Shown piece after piece: positions 33,764 to 43,152 of a stretch of 64,000 nucleotides of DNA; the stretch's first letter is position 1, and each line of letters begins with the position of its first letter. Location: positions 1 through 64,000 of the forward strand of contig JAGAOZ010000005.1 of NCBI GenBank assembly GCA_017623505.1. Reading direction: 5' to 3'. This DNA is from Alistipes sp. (GTDB taxonomy: Bacteria; Bacteroidota; Bacteroidia; Bacteroidales; Rikenellaceae). The position numbers and the translations under genes were made by a program. The notes beneath the pieces are model-generated. The model searched no databases, was not told the origin of the DNA, and saw nothing but the letters and a program-made list of their open reading frames with translations.

Positions 33764-34957
33764 CTATCGTGCTCTGAGTTTTCCGTCGCGTTCAATCACT
33801 AAATTTGATTCGGGGAAATCTTGGAAACTCAGTCTTCGCATCTCGCCCAAGACAATGCCTTTATGGTCAAGTTTTGGACCCTCACGTCCGACTTGTATTG
33901 CCGGCACAATCTCTCCTCCGACGAACTCACCTTCGGGTGTCATATCGACACATAGAACAGGTGCATATCCATTGGGACCCAAGCGATTAATGCCGTATGG
34001 TGTGCAGAAATTGCCGAGCGAGTAGGCTATGATTTTTCCTTTATATAGTTCCACGCCGCGCACTACGTGTGGACCGTGACCAAAGACTAAATCTGCTCCG
34101 GCATCAACGCAGTGGTGTGAAAATTCGTAGACATTACCGCGGCTCTCGCCTATATAGGTCTCTGTTGTGCGAGTCACGTGATTCATCGTAGGGCCCTCAG
34201 CTCCACCGTGGAATGTGACAATGACTATATCACATTTATCCTCCTCTCGGAGTTTTTTAATAAGTCGCTCAGCCAACGCCAAATCGTGAATATTACACAT
34301 CATGGTATTGGGGGCAAAAGCACACATTCCGTATCTTACTCCATCGCGTTCGATGATGCACGTTTCGCATACATCTTTCACCCCACAATAAGCCATACCT
34401 GCCTCAGACAGAACACGTTGCGTGCTCTCTAATCCTGACTGTCCGAAGTCGCGTGCATGGTTGTTTGCTATCGTAAGAGCATCAAATCCGGCATCGAGAA
34501 ACAGATGAACGTAACGCTCAGGCATACGGAAGAAGTAGCGATATTTCGGATTGCGAACCACTTTGGGCTCGCCACCTGTATCGAGTAACACTCCTTCGAG
34601 ATTTCCGAGTGTCAGATTGGCCCCTTGAAGCCAAGGTTTAACATCATCGAAAAGGTGTCGGCCATCATCTGCGGCATATTGGGGACTATCGTCGGGATAG
34701 TTCAATCCGAGCATCATATCGCCTACGCAAGCGATACGAATCACCGCCGGCTTTTGTGGTACGACGGGGTCCGGCTTGCGTGTCAGCTCCTTGTAGGCGG
34801 CCATCATTTTGTTGAAAGTGATATGATTTGCCGAAAGAGTATCCGTACCCTGTGAGATGTTATCCGAGGTGGCTGTATTGGCGTTTTGTGCGTGTGCCGA
34901 AGAAATTACACCCAAAGAGGCTATCGCCAACAAACACAGCAAAAGTTTCTTATTCAT
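33764..34957 (-). CDS. CapA-family (PGA_cap) exported protein
   Basis: 397 residues from the ATG at 34957, chosen because it gives a clean signal peptide MNKKLLLCLLAIASLGVISSAHA; the frame extends to 35014. Metallophosphatase-fold signs of the CapA family: ACVGDMMLGLN, NLEGVL, IANNHARDFG, TFHGGAE and GHGPHVVRG. CapA proteins are linked to poly-gamma-glutamate capsules in Bacillus, but most members elsewhere are unassigned and no cap genes lie near. It is monocistronic and convergent with the zinc-ribbon gene. Confidence 0.88.
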   Translation of the reverse strand: MNKKLLLCLLAIASLGVISSAHAQNANTATSDNISQGTDTLSANHITFNKMMAAYKELTRKPDPVVPQKPAVIRIACVGDMMLGLNYPDDSPQYAADDGRHLFDDVKPWLQGANLTLGNLEGVLLDTGGEPKVVRNPKYRYFFRMPERYVHLFLDAGFDALTIANNHARDFGQSGLESTQRVLSEAGMAYCGVKDVCETCIIERDGVRYGMCAFAPNTMMCNIHDLALAERLIKKLREEDKCDIVIVTFHGGAEGPTMNHVTRTTETYIGESRGNVYEFSHHCVDAGADLVFGHGPHVVRGVELYKGKIIAYSLGNFCTPYGINRLGPNGYAPVLCVDMTPEGEFVGGEIVPAIQVGREGPKLDHKGIVLGEMRRLSFQDFPESNLVIERDGKLRAR

Positions 34958-35011
34958 AATCTCCAAAATTAACTCGATACAGTTTGTTGAATCTACATTA
35001 AAACGTTTTAG

Positions 35012-35042
35012 CAAATATAACTAATATTTTCCATTTTGCAAT
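35012..35042 (-). promoter_or_regulatory. Promoter of the capA-like gene
   Basis: Reverse strand TATATTTG (35019-35012), with ATTG 19 bases upstream (35042-35039). Its position, about 55 bases before 34957, supports the shorter start. Confidence 0.5.
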
Positions 35043-35127
35043 TGTTTGATTGTGATTCGGTTGGTCTGTCTAAGATTTACAAAGCAAAAAAGAGGTCTAA
35101 AAACTGCTGTATTTATAAAATAAATAC

Positions 35128-35135
35128 TACCTTTG
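35128..35135 (+). promoter_or_regulatory. nadE -7 box
   Basis: TACCTTTG, 38 bases before the nadE ATG. No good -33 TTG. Confidence 0.5.
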
Positions 35136-35173
35136 CAGCGTAGTTCATCTATTATAAGTTTTTATCGAAAGTT

Positions 35174-36757
35174 ATGAAGATAGCACTGGCCCAATTAAAC
35201 TATACGGTTGGCGATATTAATGGTAATGCCACAAAGATTATTGGCGCAATCCAGAATGCAAAAAGCCAAGGCGCGGATTTAGTTCTGTTTGCTGAGTATG
35301 CGTTGAGTGGTACACCGGCTTATGATTTGTTGCGTAAGACGACGTTTCTGACGATGTGTGAGGAGGTTTTGGAGGATATTGCAGCCGAGTGTAAGGGTAT
35401 TACTGCAATTGTTGGTACGCCTCTTTTGACCGACAAAGGTCCTGTTAGTGCAGCAGCTGTTTTGCGTAATTCGTGTGTCGACACCATCGTAGAGAAACAA
35501 TATGTATCTGCGCGTCGTGAGTTAGGCTTTATTGTTCCGGGTTCGGGTTATAAGATTATTAAGATTTGTAACCGCAATGTGGCGATTATGGTTGGTGACG
35601 ACCTCTCGCACATGAATGAGCTGGACGATGAGGCTAATTTTGTAATCAGCATCAATGCTCGCCGATATGGTAAGGGTTTGCTGAGTTATCGCTACGAGCT
35701 GGCTCGACGTTTGACCTATACTGAGGGTCGCAACATCATTATCATAAATCAGGTAGGAGGTGCCGGCGATTTGGTCTATGACGGAATGTCGGGTATTATG
35801 AACCGCAACGGTAAGTTGGAGTTGCTGATGAAGGATTTTGAGGAGGATTTCATCATCTTCGATACTTTGGCAGAGCATACTGAGTATGAGGCTCCATTTA
35901 CATCATATAACCACCGTAACCGTATGGTCTACCGAGCAGCTTGTCTGGGTTTGAGAGATTATTTCCATAAGAACGGTTATCAAAAGGCTTGTGTGGGTTT
36001 GTCGGGAGGTATCGACTCTGCTGTTGTGGCTTGTCTGGCTGTCGGAGCTTTGGGTGCTGAGAATGTGAAGGCTCTGATGCTCCCATCACAGTTCTCGTCA
36101 GAGAGTTCTGTCGAGGATGCCAAGGAGTTGGCTACTAATCTGGGTATTGAGTATAGCGTTCTGCCTATCAATAGCGCATACGACGCAATTATGGGTACCT
36201 TGAAGCCTGTTACCGGAGGAACAAAGTTCGACTCTACCGAAGAGAATATCCAATCGCGTATACGTACCGTTCTGCTGATGGCTTTGCAGAATAAGGATAA
36301 CTACATATTGCTTAACTGTTCGAATAAGAGTGAAAATGCTCTGGGTTGGTGTACGCTCTATGGTGATACTGCCGGTGCATTTAGCGTGACGGGCGATTTG
36401 TATAAGAGTGAGATATATGATTTGGCACGATATATCAACCAGCAGTTTGATAATCCTATCCCTGAAAGCATCTTGAAGAAGGAGCCTTCGTCAGAGCTTC
36501 GCCCAAATCAGAAGGATAGCGATATTCTTCCACCTTACGAGATTGTGGATGCCATATTGTACCGAATGATCGAGAAGGGACAGCATCGTGAGGAGATTAT
36601 CAATGCAGGTTTTGACTCTGTGGTTGTCGAGAAGATTCATAAGATGATTATGGATAACGTGAAGAAACGTTATCAGTATCCACCTGTGTTGCGTCTTTCG
36701 ACCTGCTCATTCCGTCATGAGTGTCTATTCCCATTGGTTAATAAATACGGCTATTAG
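35174..36757 (+). CDS. nadE: NAD+ synthetase with nitrilase-type N-terminal domain
   Basis: 527 residues. N-terminal CN-hydrolase (glutaminase) domain about 1-250, then an NAD synthetase domain with the PP-loop GLSGGIDSAVVACLA near 275. The synthetase half looks complete. In the glutaminase half, the Glu (LFAEYALSG) and Lys (VEKQYVSARRE) of the Glu-Lys-Cys triad are visible. The segment usually reading ICED reads MVGDD, with Gly141 in place of the catalytic Cys. The enzyme may therefore depend on free ammonia rather than glutamine. It makes NAD from deamido-NAD with ATP. Located just before the rnf cluster. Confidence 0.92.
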   Translation: MKIALAQLNYTVGDINGNATKIIGAIQNAKSQGADLVLFAEYALSGTPAYDLLRKTTFLTMCEEVLEDIAAECKGITAIVGTPLLTDKGPVSAAAVLRNSCVDTIVEKQYVSARRELGFIVPGSGYKIIKICNRNVAIMVGDDLSHMNELDDEANFVISINARRYGKGLLSYRYELARRLTYTEGRNIIIINQVGGAGDLVYDGMSGIMNRNGKLELLMKDFEEDFIIFDTLAEHTEYEAPFTSYNHRNRMVYRAACLGLRDYFHKNGYQKACVGLSGGIDSAVVACLAVGALGAENVKALMLPSQFSSESSVEDAKELATNLGIEYSVLPINSAYDAIMGTLKPVTGGTKFDSTEENIQSRIRTVLLMALQNKDNYILLNCSNKSENALGWCTLYGDTAGAFSVTGDLYKSEIYDLARYINQQFDNPIPESILKKEPSSELRPNQKDSDILPPYEIVDAILYRMIEKGQHREEIINAGFDSVVVEKIHKMIMDNVKKRYQYPPVLRLSTCSFRHECLFPLVNKYGY

Positions 36758-36787
36758 CGTTCGTAGGTACTCTTTTCGTTGTGCGAT

Positions 36788-37216
36788 ATGAGTAGTGTGA
36801 TGATTAAACATCAAGGAGAGGTCGTGCGTGTGGAGGGCGATATGGTCCACGTGCGTATGACTGTGAACTCGGCTTGTGGTGGATGTAGTGCCCGCTCGGC
36901 TTGTGGTGTGAGTGAATCTTCGGATAAGATTGTGGAGGTGCGTACGGCTCAAGCTGCCGAGTTTAGCGTAGGCGAGAGTGTAGAGGTTGCCCTGGCAAGT
37001 CGCTCAATGGGTATGCAATCGGTGATGTGGGCCTACGTGATGCCGTTTGTGGTTATGTGCATTGCGTTGGTGATGTCGCGTGTTGCGGGTATAAATGACG
37101 GTTTGGCTGTGTTAGTTACTTTGGCGAGTGTCGCCATATATTACGTGTTGCTCTTTGCTATGCGTAACAGACTGGAGAAAACAATAAACTTTATTATATT
37201 AAAACAAACAAAATGA
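36788..37216 (+). CDS. RseC/SoxR-reducing-system family protein
   Basis: 142 residues from the ATG at 36788; a TTG at 36779 and an ATG at 36800 are alternatives. The N-terminal region has the Cys cluster SACGGCSARSACG, followed by a beta-rich section and two membrane helices (about 75-115). This is the PF04246 family, a usual companion of rnf genes, thought to take part in electron flow around the Rnf/Rsx complex. Its stop overlaps the rnfB ATG (ATGA), so translation is coupled. Confidence 0.88.
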   Translation: MSSVMIKHQGEVVRVEGDMVHVRMTVNSACGGCSARSACGVSESSDKIVEVRTAQAAEFSVGESVEVALASRSMGMQSVMWAYVMPFVVMCIALVMSRVAGINDGLAVLVTLASVAIYYVLLFAMRNRLEKTINFIILKQTK

Positions 37217-38121
37217 CGGTATTATTTACAATTCTAACGCTCAGTTTGTTGGGAATCTTGGCTGCACTTATTCTCTATGTTGTGGCCCAGAAGTTCAAGG
37301 TGGAGGAGGACCCTCGTATCGATCAGGTCGAGAAGATGCTTCCCGGAGCAAACTGTGGTGGTTGCGGATTTGCCGGATGTAGAGGTCTGGCAGATGCCTT
37401 GGTGGCCAGAGATGACATCTCTGCATTGTTCTGTCCCGTTGGTGGAGCTTCGACAATGGAGGGTATCGCTACCTACCTGGGTAAGGTAGCTCCAAAGAAG
37501 GAGCCTACCGTGGCAACAGTACGTTGCGGTGGCGTATGCAGTAAGCGCCCTAAGACTAATGAGTACAATGGTACTAAATCGTGCGTTATCGCCTCTTCGT
37601 TCTACGTAGGCGAGAGTGCTTGTGCGTTTGGTTGCCTGGGTTACGGCGACTGTGTTGAGGCTTGTGCTTTCGATGCTATTCACGTAAATCCTGAGACAGG
37701 TATCGCAGAGGTTGATGCGGAGAAGTGTACAGCTTGTGGTGCCTGCGTAAAGGCTTGTCCTAAGAATCTTATCGAGTTGCGTAAGAAGTGGCCTAAGAAT
37801 AGAGCCGTTTATGTAGCTTGTGCATCGAAGGATAAGGGTGCAGTGACTATGAAGGCTTGTAAGGCAGGTTGTATTGGCTGTGGTAAGTGTGCAAAGGTGT
37901 GTGCTTTCGATGCTATTACAATCGAGAACGGTTTGGCTTATATCGACTCGCAGAAGTGTAAGCTGTGCCGTAAGTGTGTAAATGAGTGTCCTACCGGAGC
38001 TATCGTGTTGAAGGGTATGGATCCTCTGCCAAAGGAGCCAAAGGTTGTAGCAAAGCCTGCTGAGGCGAAACCTGCTGCGGAGCCTAAGGCTGAAGTAAAG
38101 AAAGAGAGTGCTAACGAGTAG
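37213..38121 (+). CDS. rnfB: Rnf complex subunit B (ferredoxin-type)
   Basis: 302 residues. N-terminal membrane helix (about 3-24), then the 4Fe-4S binding motif GANCGGCGFAGC, and a series of ferredoxin CxxCxxCxxxCP motifs: CTACGACVKACP, CIGCGKCAKVCA and CKLCRKCVNECP, plus an irregular set at CAFGCLGYGDCVEACA. RnfB takes electrons from reduced ferredoxin. The C terminus is an Ala/Lys/Pro-rich tail. Overlaps the rseC-like gene by 4 bases; rnfC follows after 18 bases. Confidence 0.95.
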   Translation: MTVLFTILTLSLLGILAALILYVVAQKFKVEEDPRIDQVEKMLPGANCGGCGFAGCRGLADALVARDDISALFCPVGGASTMEGIATYLGKVAPKKEPTVATVRCGGVCSKRPKTNEYNGTKSCVIASSFYVGESACAFGCLGYGDCVEACAFDAIHVNPETGIAEVDAEKCTACGACVKACPKNLIELRKKWPKNRAVYVACASKDKGAVTMKACKAGCIGCGKCAKVCAFDAITIENGLAYIDSQKCKLCRKCVNECPTGAIVLKGMDPLPKEPKVVAKPAEAKPAAEPKAEVKKESANE

Positions 38122-38139
38122 AAACAGATATTCAGAACT

Positions 38140-39495
38140 ATGAAGACATTTCCTATTGGCGGAGTTCATCCGTCGGATAATAAGTGCTGGAGCAAGGATA
38201 AGGCTATTGAGGTCTTGGAGCTACCTGATGTTGTGAATATCCCGCTCGCACAGCATATCGGAGCGCCTGCAACAGCTAAGGTTGCTAAGGGCGACAAGGT
38301 TTTGGTGGGTCAGCTTATAGCTGAGGCTACCGGTTTTATGTCGGCAAATATCCACTCTTCGGTATCGGGTACAGTTACCGCTGTTGATATGGTCCCTAAC
38401 GGACAGGGTATTCGCCAAATGATGATTACTATTAAGCGTGAGGGTGATGAGTGGATGCCGGAGATTGACCGCTCGAAGGATATCGTGCGTGAGTGCTCAT
38501 TGGAGCCACAGGCTATCATCGCAAAGATTAAGCAGGCGGGTATTGTCGGTATGGGTGGTGCTACCTTCCCTACACACGTCAAGCTCTCTATTCCTCAGGG
38601 TTGCGTAGCCGAGTACCTTATTATTAATGGTGTGGAGTGTGAGCCTTTCCTTACTTCAGACCACCGCAATATGTTGGAGCGTGGCGAGGAGTTGCTTATC
38701 GGTGTTGAGATTATAGCTAAGGCTCTTGGCGTTAAGCATACGGTTGTTGGCGTTGAGAATAATAAGCCCGATGCTATTGCTAACCTGAAGAAGATTATTG
38801 CCGAGAAGGGCTTTGATATTAAAGTTGAGCCTTTGAAGGTGCAATACCCTCAGGGTGGTGAGAAGCAGCTTATCGCAGCTGTTACAGGTCGTCAGGTTCC
38901 GCCACCACCAGCATTGCCTATCCATGTGGGCGCTGTTGTTTGTAATGCTTCGACATCTTTGGCTGTATATGAGGCAGTGCAGAAGAATAAGCCTCTTATT
39001 GAGCGTGTCGTGACTATTACCGGTGAGACGATGGCTACACCTCGTAACCTGCTGACTCGTATGGGTACCCCAATCTCAAAGCTTGTAGAGATGGGTGGTG
39101 GCCTTGTTGAGGGCGATGTGAAGGTTGTCAATGGAGGCCCTATGATGGGTCGTGCAATGGTTAATATCGACTCTCCTGTGACGAAGGGTTGTTCGGGTAT
39201 TACCGTTTTTGTTGGCAAAAAGGCGCACCGCGTAGCTGTTGATGATTGTATCAAGTGCGCTAAGTGTGTTGAGGCTTGTCCTATGGGCTTGGAGCCATAT
39301 CTTTTGATTAAGCTCTCGGAGCGTCAGATGTGGGACCGTGCTGAGCAGGAGCGTATTCCTGATTGTATTGAGTGTGGTTGCTGTCAGTATACCTGTCCTG
39401 CCGGTTTGCCATTGTTGGATTATGTCCGTTTGGCAAAGCAGACCGTTATGGGTATAATTCGAGCTCGTGCAGCGGCTGAGGCAGCTAAAAAATAA
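38140..39495 (+). CDS. rnfC: Rnf complex subunit C
   Basis: 451 residues. GGVHPSDNKCWS start, the GMGGATFPTHVK nucleotide/FMN-binding segment, a SLBB-like region, and two 4Fe-4S motifs near the C terminus: CIKCAKCVEACP and CIECGCCQYTCP. RnfC is the peripheral NADH-reactive subunit. It lacks the long Ala/Lys-rich tail of enteric RsxC. Same operon as rnfB and rnfD. Confidence 0.95.
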   Translation: MKTFPIGGVHPSDNKCWSKDKAIEVLELPDVVNIPLAQHIGAPATAKVAKGDKVLVGQLIAEATGFMSANIHSSVSGTVTAVDMVPNGQGIRQMMITIKREGDEWMPEIDRSKDIVRECSLEPQAIIAKIKQAGIVGMGGATFPTHVKLSIPQGCVAEYLIINGVECEPFLTSDHRNMLERGEELLIGVEIIAKALGVKHTVVGVENNKPDAIANLKKIIAEKGFDIKVEPLKVQYPQGGEKQLIAAVTGRQVPPPPALPIHVGAVVCNASTSLAVYEAVQKNKPLIERVVTITGETMATPRNLLTRMGTPISKLVEMGGGLVEGDVKVVNGGPMMGRAMVNIDSPVTKGCSGITVFVGKKAHRVAVDDCIKCAKCVEACPMGLEPYLLIKLSERQMWDRAEQERIPDCIECGCCQYTCPAGLPLLDYVRLAKQTVMGIIRARAAAEAAKK

Positions 39496-39516
39496 CGAAA
39501 TTAAAATTAAACATAT

Positions 39517-40515
39517 ATGGCAAATAAGTTTATAGCAGCTCCTGCACCTCACATGCACAATCCTCATTCGACACAGTCGTTGATGAGGGATGTGATTATC
39601 GCTTTGCTCCCTGCATTGGCGGTATCGGCGTGGGTGTACGGACTCGATGTACTGAAAATTACGGCCATTGCCATAACCAGTTGTGTGGTTGTGGAGTTTC
39701 TGATTCAGAAACTTTTTATCGGTGGTCGCCAGACTGTTTCCAACCTCTCGGCAATTGTTACAGGTCTGCTTTTGGCCTTCAACCTGCCTACAACTATTCC
39801 ATGGTGGATTATCGTTGTGGGTGCGGTCATTGCGATAGGTGTTGGTAAGATGACCTATGGTGGATTGGGTAAGAATCCTTTTAACCCAGCACTCGTTGGT
39901 CGTGTATTCTTGTTGATTGCATATCCTGTGCAGATGACAACCTTCTCGCAGCCAACAGTTGCAGGTTATGTCGATGCCATGTCGGGCGCTACACCGCTGG
40001 CAAGTGTTAAGTCGCTTGCAGGTGACGCATCGTTCGCGGAAGCTATTGGTGGTGTTGATTTTACCAATATGCTCTATGGTATGATGCCTGGTTCTATGGG
40101 TGAGATTGCCGCTTTGGCATTGATTGTAGGTGGTTTGTATATGTTGTGGCGTAAGGTTATTACATGGCATATCCCTGTCAGCATTTTGTGTACTATGGCA
40201 CTCTTCGCTTTTGCTGTGGTATTCTTTGGTGGTGAGCGTGGAGCTGTCTTGTATGAGTTCCCTGCATTCCATATCTTGGCCGGTGGTGCATTGCTCGGTG
40301 CAATCTTTATGGCTACGGACTATGTGACCTCGCCAATGACCCACAAGGGTATGATTATCTATGGTATCGGTATCGGTGCTATTACAATGATTATACGTCT
40401 GTGGGGAGCATATCCTGAGGGTATGTCATTCGCTATCTTGATTATGAATGGTGTGACTCCGCTTATCAATAAGTATGTGAAGCCTCGCCGTTTTGGTAAA
40501 ACATCAGCTAAATAG
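39517..40515 (+). CDS. rnfD: Rnf complex subunit D
   Basis: 332 residues, polytopic membrane protein of the NqrB/RnfD family. Starts with MANKFIAAPAPHMHNP. The covalent FMN site is the Thr in DAMSGATPLAS at about residue 160. TDYVTSPMTHKG near the C-terminal helices is typical. With A and E it forms the ion-conducting membrane part. Confidence 0.95.
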   Translation: MANKFIAAPAPHMHNPHSTQSLMRDVIIALLPALAVSAWVYGLDVLKITAIAITSCVVVEFLIQKLFIGGRQTVSNLSAIVTGLLLAFNLPTTIPWWIIVVGAVIAIGVGKMTYGGLGKNPFNPALVGRVFLLIAYPVQMTTFSQPTVAGYVDAMSGATPLASVKSLAGDASFAEAIGGVDFTNMLYGMMPGSMGEIAALALIVGGLYMLWRKVITWHIPVSILCTMALFAFAVVFFGGERGAVLYEFPAFHILAGGALLGAIFMATDYVTSPMTHKGMIIYGIGIGAITMIIRLWGAYPEGMSFAILIMNGVTPLINKYVKPRRFGKTSAK

Positions 40516-40529
40516 AGGAGGGTAGAGTT

Positions 40530-41585
40530 ATGAAGAGTACACTTTTTAATATGGTAGCTGTGCTGTTTACCATTACGCTCATTGCTTCAGCAGCTGTGGG
40601 TGGCGTTTACGTGCTTACGGAAGGCGAGATTAAGCAACAGGAGGAGAATGCTAAGACCGAGGCGTTAAAGAATGTCCTTCCTCAGTTTGACTCGTCGGAG
40701 GCTACTGTGGTAGCTCTCGATGGTATGGATATCACCGTAAATGAGGCTAAGGCTGACGGTACGATTGTCGGTTACGCTGTTGAGACTCGTACGAAGAACG
40801 GTTTTGGTGGAGAGATTGTTATGATGGTCGGCTTTGATAATGACGGAAACGTTTTGAATGTCAATGTGTTGAAGCAGGCTGAGACCCCTGGTTTGGGTAC
40901 TAAGATGTGTGACGAGGATAACCCTCTGTTGGCTTCTGCTAAGGCGGTATCGCCAGCAGATGCTGCTAAGTTCCAGGTAAAGAAGGATGGTGGCGAGTTG
41001 GATGCTTTGACCGCTGCAACTATCTCTACACGAGCTTATTACGATGCTATATCGCGTGCTTATCGTGCATTCTGCGAGGTTAGTGGTGTAGCTGAGGCTC
41101 CTGAGGTTGTAGACCCTATGGCGGAGGCTGTGAAGGCTCTCTTGCCAGAGGCTGTTACGGTGGAGGTTGTGGAACTCAAGGTTGATGAGCTGCCGGTGAA
41201 GGTTCACATTGCAAAGAACGATGCAGTTGTTGGCTACGTTGTAGAGAGCCAGACAGATAAGGGCTATGCAGGTACTATACGTTTGGCAGTAGCTTTTGAC
41301 GCAGAGGCTAACGTGCTCAATGTTAAGGTTGCCGAGCTTCATGAGAGTCTGGAGGAGGCTTTTGAGATGTGTGCCGAGGAGAATCCTCTGCTCAGCTCTG
41401 TTAAGAGTGTGTCGCCTGCCAACACGGAGGCTTATCGTTTGAAGTCGGATGGTGGCGAGTTAGACGCTTTGAGCGGTGCTACCGTATCGACAATGGCATA
41501 TTATGACGCTGTGGCACGTGCTTATCGTGCTTTAGAAATTGCTAATGAGGGCTTTGCTGCCCAGAAAGGAGGCGTAAATGAATAA
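40530..41585 (+). CDS. rnfG: Rnf complex subunit G with two tandem FMN-binding domains
   Basis: 351 residues, against about 200-240 for typical RnfG. One N-terminal helix (about 6-28). Domain 1 (about 35-185) ends with DALTAATIST at about 157-166, and domain 2 (about 195-345) with DALSGATVST at about 312-321. Both are followed by (A/M)YYDA(I/V)(S/A)RAYRA, and the preceding CxEENPLL/CDEDNPLL and SPA segments are also repeated. Each could carry a covalently bound FMN on Thr, added by an ApbE-type transferase. The second motif is the classical SGAT. A Shine-Dalgarno-like GAGGAGGG lies at 40515-40522. The gene overlaps rnfE by 8 bases. Confidence 0.93.
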   Translation: MKSTLFNMVAVLFTITLIASAAVGGVYVLTEGEIKQQEENAKTEALKNVLPQFDSSEATVVALDGMDITVNEAKADGTIVGYAVETRTKNGFGGEIVMMVGFDNDGNVLNVNVLKQAETPGLGTKMCDEDNPLLASAKAVSPADAAKFQVKKDGGELDALTAATISTRAYYDAISRAYRAFCEVSGVAEAPEVVDPMAEAVKALLPEAVTVEVVELKVDELPVKVHIAKNDAVVGYVVESQTDKGYAGTIRLAVAFDAEANVLNVKVAELHESLEEAFEMCAEENPLLSSVKSVSPANTEAYRLKSDGGELDALSGATVSTMAYYDAVARAYRALEIANEGFAAQKGGVNE

Positions 41586-42162
41586 GTTGCAACTGATTTG
41601 GAAGGGCATAATCAAGGAGAACCCTGTTTTTGTGTTGGTATTGGGTATGTGTCCTACTTTGGGTACAACTACCTCTGCTATTAATGGTTTGGGTATGGGT
41701 GCAGCGACTATGGCTGTGCTGATTATGTCAAACCTTGTTGTCTCTTTGATTAAGAATTTTATTCCTGATAAGGTACGTATTCCTGCCTTTATCGTTGTTA
41801 TTGCATCGTTCGTGACGATGATTCAGCTCTTGATGCAGGCGTATATGCCACCTTTGTATGAGGCGTTGGGTCTTTTCATCCCGCTGATTGTGGTAAACTG
41901 TATCATCCTTGGTCGTGCCGAGGCTTTTGCATCGAAGAATGGCCCTATTGACTCTATGTTGGATGGTCTGGGTATCGGTTTGGGCTTTACATTTGCTTTA
42001 ACCCTTATCGGTGCTATCCGTGAGATTTTGGGTGGTGGAGCAGTGTTTGGTATTGACTTGGGTATAACCAATTATATGCCTTTGGTATTTGTGTTGGCTC
42101 CTGGAGGATTCATCGTTCTGGGTTATTTGATGGCTTTGTTTAATAAATATCTGAAGAAGTAG
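41578..42162 (+). CDS. rnfE: Rnf complex subunit E
   Basis: 194 residues, six hydrophobic helices of the NqrD/RnfE family. [20 protein letters not shown] near residue 25 carries a conserved Cys; in related structures Cys residues of subunits A and E hold an Fe-S cluster within the membrane. AAAGGAGG at 41566-41573, inside the rnfG end, can serve as its ribosome binding site. Confidence 0.95.
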   Translation: MNKLQLIWKGIIKENPVFVLVLGMCPTLGTTTSAINGLGMGAATMAVLIMSNLVVSLIKNFIPDKVRIPAFIVVIASFVTMIQLLMQAYMPPLYEALGLFIPLIVVNCIILGRAEAFASKNGPIDSMLDGLGIGLGFTFALTLIGAIREILGGGAVFGIDLGITNYMPLVFVLAPGGFIVLGYLMALFNKYLKK

Positions 42163-42164
42163 TT

Positions 42165-42743
42165 ATGGAGATTTCATATTTTGCAATTATCATTGGTGCA
42201 ATCTTCGTTAATAACGTTGTCTTTGCACAGTTCCTCGGCATTTGCCCATTTTTGGGTGTTTCGTCGAAGGTTGATACCTCGTTGGGTATGGGAGCTGCCG
42301 TAACGTTCGTCATGGCTCTTACCTCTTTGGTTGCGTGGCCAATCCAGACCTATATACTCAATGGGTTCAATATTCAATATATGCAAACCATTGTCTTTAT
42401 CTTGGTTATTGCATCTTTGGTACAGATGGTAGAGATTGTATTGAAGAAGGTTTCGCCATCGCTCTATCAGGCATTGGGTATCTTTTTGCCATTGATTACT
42501 ACCAACTGTGCTGTTTTGGGTGTTGCAATTTCGATGATTCAGAAGGAGTTTGACCTCTGGCAGAGTTTCGCTTTCTCGGTATCTACCGCATTGGGTTTTG
42601 CCCTTGCGTTGGTTATCTTTGCCGGTATTCGCGAGCGTTTGGAGTTGGACGGTGTGCCTAAGGCGTTCAAGGGTGTACCTATTGCTCTGGTTACAGCAGC
42701 ACTGCTTGCTATGGCATTTATGGGCTTTACCGGTTTGGTTTAG
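42165..42743 (+). CDS. rnfA: Rnf complex subunit A
   Basis: 192 residues, six hydrophobic helices, homologous to RnfE with inverted topology. [24 protein letters not shown] carries the conserved Cys near residue 27. Last gene of the cluster, 2 bases after rnfE, followed by a strong terminator. Confidence 0.95.
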   Translation: MEISYFAIIIGAIFVNNVVFAQFLGICPFLGVSSKVDTSLGMGAAVTFVMALTSLVAWPIQTYILNGFNIQYMQTIVFILVIASLVQMVEIVLKKVSPSLYQALGIFLPLITTNCAVLGVAISMIQKEFDLWQSFAFSVSTALGFALALVIFAGIRERLELDGVPKAFKGVPIALVTAALLAMAFMGFTGLV

Positions 42744-42764
42744 ACCGATTCTTATAACTTTTAC

Positions 42765-42815
42765 GGAAAGAGGCTGTCCAATATGTTGGTTGCGACAGCC
42801 TCTTTCCTTTTATTA
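42765..42815 (+). terminator. rnf operon terminator
   Basis: Perfect 14-bp stem GGAAAGAGGCTGTC/GACAGCCTCTTTCC followed by TTTTATT. Confidence 0.88.
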
Positions 42816-43152
42816 AATATAAGTATAGCGCAAAAAAAACTGTTTTGATGGGCTACAACAGCTGTTTTTTGCCGTTTAATGCCCATTTAGTACTGGTTGT
42901 TGTGTGCATAATAAGTACTATGCCGATTTTGAGCTCCCAGCGGTTACTTTCAAATTGTAAGTCAATTCGCGGTATTAGCTTACAACTTGCAACTGCTTCA
43001 AAACAAATACCTTAATGTTGATATATAACGTAATTTTTTAATAAATATTTTTGGTGTTTTGCGAATTATAATATAACTTTGCATTTGTATATTTGCATAT
43101 CAGTCCCATTGGATTGATTTACGTACAAGACATTTTTTAATAACAAAATTTT
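42816..43152. other. Gap before the susC-like gene; contains its promoter
   Basis: About 340 bases without an ORF of note. A partial palindrome GGGCTACAACAGCTGTTTTTTGCC lies near 42850 and GTACTGGTTGTTGTG near 42890. The promoter is at 43050-43095. I see no riboswitch or regulator site that I can name. Confidence 0.5.
43050..43081 (+). promoter_or_regulatory. susC-like gene promoter
   Basis: TTTG at 43050-43053, spacer 20, TAACTTTG at 43074-43081. A second -7-like box TATATTTG lies at 43088-43095, 14 bases on, so two starts may be used. Leader about 60-70 bases. Confidence 0.6.

Noticed and set aside
39076..40344. 422-codon reverse-strand ORF opposite rnfC/rnfD
   Set aside because: Antisense shadow of two clearly conserved genes; Thr/His/Asn-rich composition typical of complementary frames.
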